DNA of 64,000 bases from Sphingomonas sp. TREG-RG-20F-R18-01 (GCF_022662475.1 NZ_JAKNQQ010000002.1:62001-126000); one strand, 5' to 3'. Shown: positions 52,577-61,520, numbered from the stretch's first letter. Notes: generated by a model not told the origin, from the letters alone. Translations and numbers: made by a program.

Positions 52577-54391
52577 TCAGGCCGCTTCCTGGTCGTCGGC
52601 GCTGACCTGGTCGGCCGCCAGGTCGGCGATCGTATCGGGTCGCGGATAGGCGACGAAGCGATTGCCCGCGGCATAATCCTGCGCAGACAGATAGGGAAAC
52701 TGGTCGTTGATCGGCCGCCCCATCTCGAGCTTGGGCTCGATCAGCGTATGTTCGCTCAGCATCACGTCGATGATGATCGGACCACGCCCGAACAGCGCCG
52801 GCGTGATCTGGTCGAGCGCCTCGACCTTCTCATAGTCCAGGCCGTAGGCGCCCGCTATCCGTCCGAAATCGGGGGTCGAATAGCCTTCGTAGGAGGCGTC
52901 GTAGCGGCTGCCGAGATAGCTGTCCTGGAATTGCTTGATGATCCCGTAGCTGCGGTTGTTCATGATGACGAGCGCGATGTCGAGCTTGCGCGCGACGATC
53001 GTCTGGAGATCCTGCAGGTTGAGCTGGATCCCGCCATCGCCGTTGAACGCCACGACCTGGCGATCGGGACAGACCAGCTTGGCGCCGATCGCGGCAGGCA
53101 GCGAATAGCCCATCGGGGAATTGCCGCCCGAGGTGAACAACAGGTGCCGCTTGACCTTGAACGCCTGGTGCACCCAGCAGACCGCCGCACCGGTGTCGTT
53201 AGGGACGATCGCATCCTCGTCCATCGCCGCATTGAGCCGGCGCACCACGTCATAGGGAGACAGACTGTTGAGCTTGACCGCGGAGCTGCTGCGTTCCTGT
53301 CCGAAATAGCGTGCGCGCATTTCGGCGGTATAGGCGCTCCACTCGGGCGCGACCGTCGGCTGCGGCAGCCGGTCGAGCACGGGCGGCAGGGCGGCCAGGT
53401 CCATGTGCACGGTCTCATAGCCGTTCTGCTGGTATTTCTTCAGCTCCTCGCCGTCGACGTCGACCACGATCACCTTCGCGCCGGTCGCCCAATTGGCCGC
53501 ATTGCCCGAGCGCTGGCGGTTGTCGAGCCGGCTGCCGAGAACGATCACGGTATCGGCATTCTGCAGCGCGAAATTGGCGCCACGATTGCCATAGACCCCG
53601 ATCTGCCCGAGGAAACCAGGATGGTCGTGATCGAAATAGGTCAGCCCGGCCCAGCTGGACACGAACGGCAATCCGGTCTTGGCCAGCCATGCGGCCGTTG
53701 CCTGCTCGACCCCGGCGAACCCGACCCCGCCGCCCCACAGCACGACCGGGCGCTTCGCCGTCCGCAGCGCGCTGGCGAGGCGTTCGACCGCCGCGTCGTC
53801 GGCGACCGGCTGCGCGAACGTCGGCAGCTCGGCGAACACCATCTCGACTTCGGCCTGCTGGATGTCCATCGGCACGTCGACCAGCACCGGCCCGCGCCGC
53901 CCTGACATCGCCAGCGCATAGGCCTTGGGCAACTCGCGCTGCAACTCCTCGATCGAGGTGATCTTGACCGCATATTTGGTGATCGGCGCGACCATCGCGA
54001 CGATGTCGGTTTCCTGGAAACCCGACTGGCGTACCTTCGCGCCGTGATAGGCGGACCCTTCGCGCTGGTTGACCTGACCGGTGATGTGCAGCGTCGGGAT
54101 CGAATCGAAAAACGACGTTGCGATTCCGGTGATGAGGTTGGTCGCGCCCGGGCCCGACGTCGCCATCGTCACCCCGACCTTGCCGGTCACGCGCCAGACG
54201 GCATCCGCGGCCATCGCGGCTGATTGCTCGTGCTGGAAACAGTCATAATGCAGCGCGGGATGCCGCGCGACCGCGTCGATCATGAAGGCGCAGGCGCCCC
54301 CGGTCAGCGTGAAGACCCGGTCGGACCCGACGCGGTGCAGGAATTCCGCGATCCAGTCGGATCCCGCGGCGGTTGCAGGAGATTGCGTCAT
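52577..54391 (-). CDS. Thiamine-pyrophosphate enzyme, acetolactate synthase-like (YerE-like candidate)
   Basis: A 604-residue TPP enzyme with the three-domain acetohydroxyacid synthase layout. The catalytic Glu55 is in FQHEQSAAMAADAVWR, followed by ATSGPGATNLITGI. The central domain (about 195-345) contains RLDNRQRSGN, and the TPP/Mg motif has GDG at 451-453 with an Asn-Asn near 478. Acetolactate synthase is unlikely: it sits within rfbF-rfbG-rfbH, not with ilvH. YerE, a TPP-dependent flavoprotein of Yersinia yersiniose synthesis, adds a two-carbon unit from pyruvate to CDP-4-keto-3,6-dideoxyglucose; the same role is inferred here. The ATG at 54391 is chosen over 54418. Confidence 0.85.
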   Translation of the reverse strand: MTQSPATAAGSDWIAEFLHRVGSDRVFTLTGGACAFMIDAVARHPALHYDCFQHEQSAAMAADAVWRVTGKVGVTMATSGPGATNLITGIATSFFDSIPTLHITGQVNQREGSAYHGAKVRQSGFQETDIVAMVAPITKYAVKITSIEELQRELPKAYALAMSGRRGPVLVDVPMDIQQAEVEMVFAELPTFAQPVADDAAVERLASALRTAKRPVVLWGGGVGFAGVEQATAAWLAKTGLPFVSSWAGLTYFDHDHPGFLGQIGVYGNRGANFALQNADTVIVLGSRLDNRQRSGNAANWATGAKVIVVDVDGEELKKYQQNGYETVHMDLAALPPVLDRLPQPTVAPEWSAYTAEMRARYFGQERSSSAVKLNSLSPYDVVRRLNAAMDEDAIVPNDTGAAVCWVHQAFKVKRHLLFTSGGNSPMGYSLPAAIGAKLVCPDRQVVAFNGDGGIQLNLQDLQTIVARKLDIALVIMNNRSYGIIKQFQDSYLGSRYDASYEGYSTPDFGRIAGAYGLDYEKVEALDQITPALFGRGPIIIDVMLSEHTLIEPKLEMGRPINDQFPYLSAQDYAAGNRFVAYPRPDTIADLAADQVSADDQEAA

Positions 54392-54511
54392 AGGGGCCAG
54401 AATTCCAAGGCAGCGCATGCCGGATGCGACATGCTGTTCCTGTAAAGCACACCGAAAACACGGTTTTCAGTGCCTCGCATGGTCGACGCCAAAGCGCCAG
54501 ACCGTTCGTTC

Positions 54512-54967
54512 TCACGGCAGATCATAACAGCCGGGCGCGTCTTGTCGATCTGTCGCCCGCGGCGCACCACCGGCATAGACAAAGCGGCGCATCGCGAAAA
54601 AACTGCCGACGGCGAGCAACGGTACCATCACCGCCTGCGCCAGCATCGGGCTCAGTCCCGCGCTCCGCAAAAGGGTCAGGGCGCCCGCATTCACCGCGAA
54701 CTGGACCGTATAGACGGCAATGAATGCCGGCAGCCGGCGCATCGTCCCATCGGCAAAGACGATGCGGCCGATCGACTGGAAGTTGAACAGGACTCCGCCG
54801 ACCGTCGCCACCGCAAGCGCCGCGATCGGCGCGAGCCCGAGCCACAGGAACAGGCCGAACAGACCATAGCCAACGAGCGTGTTGAGCCCCCCCACCGCCA
54901 GGAAGACGAGGAAGCGACGTCGCTCCGCGCCAAGCCAGGGGGTGGCAGCCGGGCTAGTCGAGGCCAA
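54512..54967 (-). CDS. gtrA: GtrA-family membrane protein (candidate lipid-linked sugar flippase)
   Basis: A 151-residue protein with four hydrophobic helices, beginning RRRFLVFLAVGGLNTLVGYG (the FxxVGxxNTxxxxG signature of GtrA). A central GVLFNFQSIGRIVF and the C-terminal FAMRRFVYAG complete the family pattern. GtrA proteins are thought to flip undecaprenyl-phosphate-linked sugars. The start is TTG at 54967, overlapping the rfbG end by 14 bp. The 120 bp between this gene and the TPP enzyme show no gene. Confidence 0.88.
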   Translation of the reverse strand: MASTSPAATPWLGAERRRFLVFLAVGGLNTLVGYGLFGLFLWLGLAPIAALAVATVGGVLFNFQSIGRIVFADGTMRRLPAFIAVYTVQFAVNAGALTLLRSAGLSPMLAQAVMVPLLAVGSFFAMRRFVYAGGAPRATDRQDAPGCYDLP

Positions 54968-56021
54968 GATAGGTCTCGACCTGGTCGCGGGTCAGCCGCT
55001 CGAGCGCCCCATGCTGGTGGTAACAGGCGTACCACGCGCTGGTCAGCCGCAACGCCTCCTCGAGCGGGAGCCGCTGCTGCCATCCGAGCTCGATCGCGGC
55101 CTTGGTGGAATCCAGCTTGAGCGTGGCGGCCTCGTGCGGATGCTCGGCCGCGTCCTGCACCCAGGCGGCGCCCTCTCCCCACAGCCCGACCAGCGTGTCG
55201 ACGACGCGCTCGACCGATGCGCTTTCGTCCGGACGCGGGCCGAAGTTCCACCCGGTCGCCGCATCCGGATTGTCCCATAGCACCTCCGCCAGCCGCAGAT
55301 ACCCTGCCAGCGGCTCGAGCACATGCTGCCAGGGACGGACCGACAGGGGATTGCGGATCATCAGCGACTGGCCCGCCGCAAACGCGCGCATCGCATCGGG
55401 GACCAGCCGGTCGAGCGCAAAGTCCCCGCCCCCGATCACGTTGCCGGCGCGCGCGGACGCGAGCGCCACCCGGTGGGGCGCGGCGGCGCCGAAATAGCTC
55501 TGGCGATAAGCGTCGACGACCAGCTCGCAGGCCGCCTTGCTGTTGGAATAGGGGTCCGCGCCACCCAACCGGTCGGTTTCGCGATATCCCCACACCCAAC
55601 CGTTGTTCTGATAGCATTTGTCGGTGGTGATCATCACCGCCGCGCGCAGGTTGGGCGCGCGCCGACAGGCGTCGAGCACATGGACCGTGCCCATCACGTT
55701 GGTGGCATAGGTGCCGACCGGATCGTCATAGGAAAAACGCACCAGCGGCTGCGCGGCCATGTGGATCACGATCTCCGGGTCGACCGCCGCAAAGGCGGCC
55801 TCGACCGTCGCCAGGTCGCGGATATCGCCGACCCGGTGGTCGCAGACCGAGGCCAGCCCGAGCAAATCGAACATGCTCGGCGCGGTCGGCGGATCCAGCG
55901 CAAGGCCGTGGACCTTCGCGCCCAGCGCCTGCAGCATGAGCGTCAGCCAGGATCCCTTGAACCCGGTATGCCCGGTGACGAGGACGCGCCGCCCCGTCCA
56001 GAACGAACGGTTCAGCCCCAT
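54954..56021 (-). CDS. rfbG: CDP-glucose 4,6-dehydratase (RfbG/DdhB)
   Basis: Converts CDP-glucose to CDP-4-keto-6-deoxyglucose with bound NAD; 355 residues, extended SDR. The NAD motif VLVTGHTGFKGSWL (residues 13-26) with the GHTGFKG variant is typical of RfbG. HMAAQPLVRFSYDDP and the active-site YSNSK (Tyr-x3-Lys) follow, with RAGNVIGGGDFALDRLVPD later. Start at 56021 overlaps the rfbF end by 10 bp. Substrate assignment follows from adjacent rfbF and rfbH. Confidence 0.95.
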   Translation of the reverse strand: MGLNRSFWTGRRVLVTGHTGFKGSWLTLMLQALGAKVHGLALDPPTAPSMFDLLGLASVCDHRVGDIRDLATVEAAFAAVDPEIVIHMAAQPLVRFSYDDPVGTYATNVMGTVHVLDACRRAPNLRAAVMITTDKCYQNNGWVWGYRETDRLGGADPYSNSKAACELVVDAYRQSYFGAAAPHRVALASARAGNVIGGGDFALDRLVPDAMRAFAAGQSLMIRNPLSVRPWQHVLEPLAGYLRLAEVLWDNPDAATGWNFGPRPDESASVERVVDTLVGLWGEGAAWVQDAAEHPHEAATLKLDSTKAAIELGWQQRLPLEEALRLTSAWYACYHQHGALERLTRDQVETYLGLD

Positions 56022-56785
56022 GTGCGCCACGGTGCGGCGTTCTTTTCCCACAGGCTCTCGAGCAGCTGGCGATCGCGCAGCGTGTCCATCGGCTGCCAGA
56101 AACCGTCGTGGAAATAGGCGTTCAACTGCCCCTCGCGGGCGAGGCGTTCCATCGGCTGCCGCTCCCATGTGGTGGCATCGCCCTCGATGTACGATTCGAC
56201 TCCGCGGTTCAACACGAAGAAACCGCCATTGATCCAGCCCCCTTCCTCGACCGGCTTTTCGACGAAATCGGTGACGCGATCGCCATCCAGGTCGAGCTGG
56301 CCGAACCGGCTGAGCGGACGGACCGCAGTGACCGTCGCCAGCTTGCCGTGCTGGCGATGCGCCGCGATCGACGCGGAAACGTCGACGTTGCCGACGCCGT
56401 CACCATAGGTGAGGCAGAAGGTGTCGTCATCGCCGAGATACTGCATCGCGCGCTTGAGTCGCCCGCCGGTCATCGTCGCTTCGCCGGTATCGACGAGCGT
56501 GACGCGCCAGTCCTCCACCATGTTCCGGTGAACCTCGGTCACCCCGCCGCGCATGTCGATCGTGACGTCCGACATGTGAAGCGCGTAGTTGGCGAAGTAT
56601 TCCTTGATCAGATAGCCCTTGTACCCAAGGCAGATCACGAATTCGTCGATGCCGTGCTGGGAATAGGACTTCATGATGTGCCACAGGATCGGCCGACCGC
56701 CGATCTCGACCATCGGTTTGGGGCGTGAACCGGTTTCTTCGGCAAGACGCGTTCCCAACCCGCCCGCGAGCAAAATTGCTTTCAT
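56012..56785 (-). CDS. rfbF: Glucose-1-phosphate cytidylyltransferase (RfbF/DdhA)
   Basis: Makes CDP-glucose from CTP and glucose 1-phosphate; 257 residues, the exact family length. Starts KAILLAGGLGTRLAEETGSR with PKPMVEIGGRPILWHIMK; later motifs include TYGDGVGNVD, VTDFVEKP and WINGGFFVLNRG. The GLGTRLAEET loop distinguishes the CDP-forming from the dTDP-forming family. First gene of the minus-strand dideoxysugar run; it and rfbG overlap. The region upstream holds an inverted repeat. Confidence 0.96.
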   Translation of the reverse strand: MKAILLAGGLGTRLAEETGSRPKPMVEIGGRPILWHIMKSYSQHGIDEFVICLGYKGYLIKEYFANYALHMSDVTIDMRGGVTEVHRNMVEDWRVTLVDTGEATMTGGRLKRAMQYLGDDDTFCLTYGDGVGNVDVSASIAAHRQHGKLATVTAVRPLSRFGQLDLDGDRVTDFVEKPVEEGGWINGGFFVLNRGVESYIEGDATTWERQPMERLAREGQLNAYFHDGFWQPMDTLRDRQLLESLWEKNAAPWRTWG

Positions 56786-56836
56786 CTGTCGCCCAATTTC
56801 CCGCAATTTCAAGCTATCTGGCAGCCCTTAGCGTTC

Positions 56837-56863
56837 GAAAGTTCGATCGACAACTGAACTTTC
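56837..56863. promoter_or_regulatory. Inverted repeat upstream of rfbF
   Basis: GAAAGTTC (56837-56844) and GAACTTTC (56856-56863) separated by 11 bp, 52-78 bp upstream of the rfbF ATG in the divergent gap with the GT4 gene. The spacing of about two helical turns would suit a dimeric regulator. I found no convincing -35/-10 pair. The rest of the 448-bp gap shows no gene. Confidence 0.4.
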
Positions 56864-57233
56864 AAAGCGTTGCATTTGCACAAGCGCGCCGATGCCAGCC
56901 CACGCCCGGTGACGGACCTGTGTTCCGCACTCCCCTGACTCCCGCGCAGCGGCAGCCCGTCCAGCAATCACCAGCAATAAAAGGCCGACCTGAGCATCCG
57001 ATATGCGTTTGAAACCGCTGACAGCAGGGATCTCGCGCGAAAGTCCGGTGGATCATTGCCAATCGACATCCCTTGAACCAGTTAGCGTGCATGACAGACC
57101 CAGGATCGCTGCGTACACGGTTCTCTTCTGCGCGACCTGGTCCTGCCAGCCGCGTCCGGTCGAGGGACGGCAACCCGCAAACCATTTGCCCAGGCCTTGC
57201 AGGGGACACCGCGACCGGAAGGAAACAGGCGTG

Positions 57234-58316
57234 ATGCGCGTCCTCGCCCTCACCAAATACGGCACGCTGGCCGCCAGCACGCGGCAGCGCCTGGTGCAGT
57301 TCGAGCCGGTGCTCGCCGCGGCAGGAATTTCGGTCACGGCCGCACCATTTTTCGACGACGACCATGTCGCGCGCCTGGCGATCGGCAAACCGATCCGGCC
57401 GGCCGATATCCTGCGTGCCTATGCCAGGCGGCTCGCGACCCTGCTCCGGCTCGGCACGTTCGATCTGGTGTGGGTCCAATATGAGATCCTGCCCTACATG
57501 CCGGGCGCACTGGAACTCCTCTGGACGGCATCCAGCAAGCCGATCATCGTCGACTTGGACGACGCGATCTTCCATATGTACGACGACAATGCGCGGAGCG
57601 CGGTTCGAACGCTGCTCGGCGGGAAGATGCTGCCCCTCCTGAAACGCGCGGCGGCGATTACCGTTGGGAACGCGTATCTGGCGAATTACGTCAGCGCCGT
57701 GAATGCGAACGTCACCATCGTTCCAACCGTCGTGAACACCGATGTCTATCGTCCCGCTCCCCATCCCGCCGCCGCCCCCGCTATCGAACGGCCGCTGACG
57801 GTCGGCTGGATTGGATCGCCTTCGACGTGGCGCTACGCCGAGCAGATCCTGCCCACGATCCTGCCCCAGATCGCCGAGAATGGCGCACGCTTCCTCGCCG
57901 TGGGGGCCGGGCCGGCAGGGGACCGCTGGCAGGGAGTCGAGAACCGCAACTGGACCGAGGCCAGCGAAGTGGCATCGGTCCAGGATATGGACATCGGCGT
58001 CATGCCCTTGCCCGACGAACGCTGGGCACGCGGCAAATGCGGCTATAAGCTGATCCAGTACATGGCCTGCGGTCTGCCTACGATCGCGTCCCCGGTCGGG
58101 GTCAACAGCGAGATCGTGGAACCCGGCCAAACCGGGTTCCTTGCCGTCGACCCCGAAGACTGGACGACAGCGCTGCAACGTTTGCTCGACGACGCGGCTT
58201 TACGACAGCGGTTCGGGCAGGCCGGGCGCCGCCGCGTAATCGAACGCTATTCGCTGGCGTCGCAGGAACCGCGCGTCCGCGACGTATTCGAACAGGCCGT
58301 CATGCGCCGTCGATAG
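57234..58316 (+). CDS. Glycosyltransferase family 4-like protein
   Basis: A 360-residue GT-B enzyme. N-terminal domain: VLALTKYGTLAASTRQRL, VWVQYEILPYMPGA and IVDLDDAIFHMYDD, a motif common to LPS-type GT4 enzymes. C-terminal: TVGWIGSPSTWRY, MDIGVMPLPDERWARGKCG and KLIQYMACGLPTIASPVG. The ATG at 57234 directly follows a GTG (57231); a GGAAGGAAA tract lies upstream. The frame is open from 57003 without similarity. Donor and acceptor unknown. Confidence 0.88.
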   Translation: MRVLALTKYGTLAASTRQRLVQFEPVLAAAGISVTAAPFFDDDHVARLAIGKPIRPADILRAYARRLATLLRLGTFDLVWVQYEILPYMPGALELLWTASSKPIIVDLDDAIFHMYDDNARSAVRTLLGGKMLPLLKRAAAITVGNAYLANYVSAVNANVTIVPTVVNTDVYRPAPHPAAAPAIERPLTVGWIGSPSTWRYAEQILPTILPQIAENGARFLAVGAGPAGDRWQGVENRNWTEASEVASVQDMDIGVMPLPDERWARGKCGYKLIQYMACGLPTIASPVGVNSEIVEPGQTGFLAVDPEDWTTALQRLLDDAALRQRFGQAGRRRVIERYSLASQEPRVRDVFEQAVMRRR

Positions 58317-58402
58317 AGCGCGCCGAGCGATTGTTGTGTTCGCTTGACTGCTGCTCTAAAGGCGCACCTCCCGGGAATTTCATAAGTGATAGCAATGCTC
58401 AC

Positions 58403-58436
58403 CCCTGTCGGACACAGCGACTTCGGACCGACAGGG
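58403..58436 (+). terminator. Candidate stem-loop terminator between the GT4 gene and fdtA
   Basis: CCCTGTCGG (58403-58411) pairs with CCGACAGGG (58428-58436), loop 16 nt, followed by TGTGGGGTTTTCG. It is 86 bp past the GT4 stop and 75 bp before fdtA. The T-run is only four bases and delayed, so it may be a weak terminator or an attenuator rather than a full stop. Confidence 0.4.
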
Positions 58437-58510
58437 TGTGGGGTTTTCGACAGCGACATACCTACCTCTGGCAAAGCCTGCAGTCCGACCGAAGCTCTGG
58501 GAGCCACCGC

Positions 58511-58942
58511 GTGACCGCTCTGCCGGAGAGCTGCAAGCTGATCGACCTGAAGGTGCGCGGCGATGCGCGGGGCAGTCTGATCGCGATCGAACAGGGACCG
58601 GAATTGCCATTCGCGGTCCAGCGGGTTTATTATATCTACGGAACGGTTGCAGACACGGCGCGCGGATTCCATGCGCATCATGCGTTGCAACAGCTTGCAA
58701 TTTGCGTGGCGGGATCGTGTACGATGGTCGTCGACGACGGGTCGCAGCGCTGCGAGGTCTTGCTCGATCGACCCGATCGCGGCTTGCAGATCGGTTCGCC
58801 GATCTGGCGCGAGATGCATGATTTCAGCCCGGACTGCGTACTGCTCGTACTGGCCAGCGAGCCCTATGACGAAGCCGACTATATCCGCGATTATCAGGCA
58901 TTCCGCCAGATCGTCGGGCGAGGATCCGGAGACATGTCATGA
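58511..58942 (+). CDS. fdtA: dTDP-4-oxo-6-deoxyhexose 3,4-ketoisomerase (FdtA/QdtA family)
   Basis: Single-domain cupin of 143 residues that moves the keto group of dTDP-4-keto-6-deoxyglucose from C4 to C3. Motifs: DLKVRGDARGSLIAIEQG, FAVQRVYYIYG and the catalytic pair His54/His56 in ARGFHAHHALQQLAIC. The C-terminal PIWREMHDFSPDCVLLVLAS is characteristic. FdtA (galacto product) and QdtA (gluco product) cannot be separated confidently by eye. The GTG at 58511 has GGGAG 8 nt upstream. Its stop overlaps fdtB (ATGA). Confidence 0.88.
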   Translation: MTALPESCKLIDLKVRGDARGSLIAIEQGPELPFAVQRVYYIYGTVADTARGFHAHHALQQLAICVAGSCTMVVDDGSQRCEVLLDRPDRGLQIGSPIWREMHDFSPDCVLLVLASEPYDEADYIRDYQAFRQIVGRGSGDMS

Positions 58943-60042
58943 CCGTTCCGTTCCTCGACCTCGCAGCGGCCTATACCAGCGTCAAACCGGAAATGGACGA
59001 AGCGGTCGCCCGCATCCTTGATTCCGGCTGGTTCATCGGCGGCCCGGAAGTGCAGCGGTTCGAACGGATGTTCGCGGCGGCGTGCCAGGCGGACCATTGT
59101 GTCGGGGTCGGCAATGGCCTCGATGCGCTGCACCTATTGCTGCGTGCCGCCGGAATCGGCCCGGGCGACGAAGTGATCGTGGCGAGCAATACCTTCATCG
59201 CGACCTGGTTGGCCGTCGACATGGTGGGCGCGACCATCGTCGCGGTGGAACCCGATCCCGCGACCCACAATCTGGATGTTGCCCGGGTAGAGCGGGCGAT
59301 CACCGAACGTACGCGCGCGGTTCTCGTCACGCATCTGTATGGCCAGCCAGCCGATCTCGATCCACTGCTCGAAATCTGTCGCCGGCATGGCATCAAACTG
59401 TTCGAGGATGCCGCGCAAGCGCATGGCGCCCGGTACAAGGGGCACCCGATCGGCGGGCATGGCGACGGTGTGGCCTGGAGCTTCTACCCGAGCAAGAATC
59501 TCGGAGCGCTGGGGGATGGCGGTGCGGTGACGTGCAACGATGCCCAACTCGCGGCGCGCGTTCGTACGCTCGGCAATTACGGTTCGGAGCGGCGCTACGT
59601 CAACGCAGAGCGTGGGGTCAATTCGCGGCTCGATCCGCTTCATGCCGCCGCGCTCGCCGTGAAGCTGCCGCTGCTCGACGCTTGGAACGATCATCGTCGC
59701 GCGATTGCGGCCCGGTATCTGGCGGCGCTGGCCGACACCGGCCTGATCCTGCCGCACGTCCCGAACTGGGCCGACCCGGTCTGGCACCTGTTCGTCGTGC
59801 GATCGCAGGACCGTGACGGCTTGCAGGCCTATCTTGCCGCGCAGGGCATCCAGACGCTGATCCATTACCCGATCCCGCCGCATCGCCAGCAGGCCTATGC
59901 CGACAGCGCGGCGGCGCAGGCGGACCTGCCGATCGCCGAGCGTCTGGCCGGCGAGATCCTGAGCTTGCCGATCGGGCCGCACATGCCGTTCGAGCAGGTG
60001 GATACGGTCATCGCCGCGATCCGGGATTGGTCCGCGGCTTGA
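58939..60042 (+). CDS. fdtB: dTDP-3-amino-3,6-dideoxyhexose transaminase (FdtB/QdtB-like, DegT family)
   Basis: PLP-dependent sugar aminotransferase of 367 residues. Starts VPFLDLAAAYTSVKPEMDEA; the PLP Lys is Lys186 in SFYPSKNLGALGDGGAV, with FEDAAQAHGARYKG before it and THLYGQPADLD. Together with FdtA it gives a dTDP-3-amino-3,6-dideoxyhexose. It keeps the catalytic Lys, unlike RfbH in the same locus. The stop overlaps the TTG of the Wzx gene. Confidence 0.9.
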   Translation: MTVPFLDLAAAYTSVKPEMDEAVARILDSGWFIGGPEVQRFERMFAAACQADHCVGVGNGLDALHLLLRAAGIGPGDEVIVASNTFIATWLAVDMVGATIVAVEPDPATHNLDVARVERAITERTRAVLVTHLYGQPADLDPLLEICRRHGIKLFEDAAQAHGARYKGHPIGGHGDGVAWSFYPSKNLGALGDGGAVTCNDAQLAARVRTLGNYGSERRYVNAERGVNSRLDPLHAAALAVKLPLLDAWNDHRRAIAARYLAALADTGLILPHVPNWADPVWHLFVVRSQDRDGLQAYLAAQGIQTLIHYPIPPHRQQAYADSAAAQADLPIAERLAGEILSLPIGPHMPFEQVDTVIAAIRDWSAA

Positions 60043-61520
60043 GCGACGCCAAGGCTTCCTATCGTCAAATCCTGAAGTCGACGTCGATCGTCGGGGGTGC
60101 GACGGTCGGCTCGCTGGTCTTCGGCCTCGCGCGCAGCAAGGCGATCGCGCTTCTGGCAGGCCCCGCCGGTATCGGCCTGTTCGGGGTGCTCAATACCTTG
60201 TTCATGACCGGAACCGCCATTGCCGGACTGAACCTCTGGGCAAGCGGCGTCCGTCAGGTCGGATCGACGCCGCCCGACAGTGTCGAACGCGCCCGCGCCG
60301 TCACTGCCTTGTGGATCTTTGCATGGCTGGCGACGATCGTCGGCGGTTCGGTGTTTTGGGCGTTTGAGCGCTTCTATTACGTCCCCGCCACGCCAGCGCT
60401 GAAGAACGAGCTCGACTTTCCCTGGATCGCGCTTGCCGTCGCGCTCAATACCTTGAACAGCGTTCAGCTGATCCTGCTCCAGGTTTCCGGACGAATTGGA
60501 GCGATCGCCTATATCCGTCTGCTCGGGGCAATGCTTTCCGCGATCGTCGCAATCCTCGCGGTCTATATGCTGGGTGTCCTGGGCCTGTACGTTGCCATAT
60601 TGGCCGTGCCCGTCTCGGGAATTGCCCTGACCCTCCTCTTCTCGCGCAGCCTGGAACGGTCGCCGTGGCAAGGGTTCGGCGGCTGGATCCTCACGGAATG
60701 GCGCGGTCTGGTGGTGATGGGGCTCGGACTTGCCATCGCCAATTTCATTACCAGCATCAGCCAGTTGACGCTTCGGTCCGTGATCACGGCACAGGACGGA
60801 CTCGGGGCGGCGGGATTGTTCCAGGCATCCTGGACGCTGTCGAACGTCAACCTTACGATCGTATTGTCGGCGATGGTGGTCGACTATTACCCTCGTTTGA
60901 CCGCCGTCATCCGGTCTCCGCAAGCCATCGCCGAAATCATGAATCAGCAGATCCGGATCGGCTTGCTGTTCCTTGGGCCGGTTCTGACGCTAGCGGTAGG
61001 GTTTGCCCCGCTGATCGTCCTGGTCTTGTACAGCAGCAGCTTTTCGGGCGCTGCGTCGATCCTGCAATGGCAAATCGTCGGCGACGTCTTCAAGCTGCAT
61101 GCATGGGCGATCGGTTTTGTGCTCCTGGCCATCAATACCACGAGCGGATACGTCCTGGCCGGTCTCGCGTTTGATCTTTCGATCGTGGGACTGGTCTGGG
61201 CCCTCTACCCTCTCCTCGGCCTGGAAAGCGCAGGGATCGGTTATGTCATTGCCCAGCTTCTGGCCGTCACCGTCTCGGCGACCCTGGTCGGGCGGCACGG
61301 CATTCGGATCGACCGGGATATCCTGGTCTGGGCGATCGTTCTGGCAGCCGGACTGGCGGCCTTGGTCGTCGTTTCGCACTGGTCGATGGCCGCGGGCATG
61401 CTCGCCAGCCTGGCGGCATGCGGCGTGACCCTGGCGATCGCATGGCGTGAGGTTCACCGAATGGAATTGCCCTTGCCGTCCTGGCTCGATCGCCGGTTAC
61501 GCCCCGGAGCGGTGCGATGA
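60039..61520 (+). CDS. O-antigen translocase (Wzx-like flippase)
   Basis: A 493-residue polytopic membrane protein with 12-14 hydrophobic helices, starting KSTSIVGGATVGSLVFGLAR and SKAIALLAGPAGIGLFGVLN, the N-terminal signature of WzxE-type O-antigen translocases. It moves the completed undecaprenyl-linked repeat unit to the periplasm. The TTG at 60039 overlaps the fdtB stop (TTGA); another TTG lies at 60027. The downstream GT2 ATG overlaps its stop. Confidence 0.9.
   Translation: MSDAKASYRQILKSTSIVGGATVGSLVFGLARSKAIALLAGPAGIGLFGVLNTLFMTGTAIAGLNLWASGVRQVGSTPPDSVERARAVTALWIFAWLATIVGGSVFWAFERFYYVPATPALKNELDFPWIALAVALNTLNSVQLILLQVSGRIGAIAYIRLLGAMLSAIVAILAVYMLGVLGLYVAILAVPVSGIALTLLFSRSLERSPWQGFGGWILTEWRGLVVMGLGLAIANFITSISQLTLRSVITAQDGLGAAGLFQASWTLSNVNLTIVLSAMVVDYYPRLTAVIRSPQAIAEIMNQQIRIGLLFLGPVLTLAVGFAPLIVLVLYSSSFSGAASILQWQIVGDVFKLHAWAIGFVLLAINTTSGYVLAGLAFDLSIVGLVWALYPLLGLESAGIGYVIAQLLAVTVSATLVGRHGIRIDRDILVWAIVLAAGLAALVVVSHWSMAAGMLASLAACGVTLAIAWREVHRMELPLPSWLDRRLRPGAVR

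Noticed and set aside
52577-54391. Annotation as acetolactate synthase large subunit (IlvB)
   Set aside because: The fold and TPP motifs fit, but there is no ilvH or ilvC nearby and the gene lies inside a CDP-dideoxysugar run coupled to an SDR.
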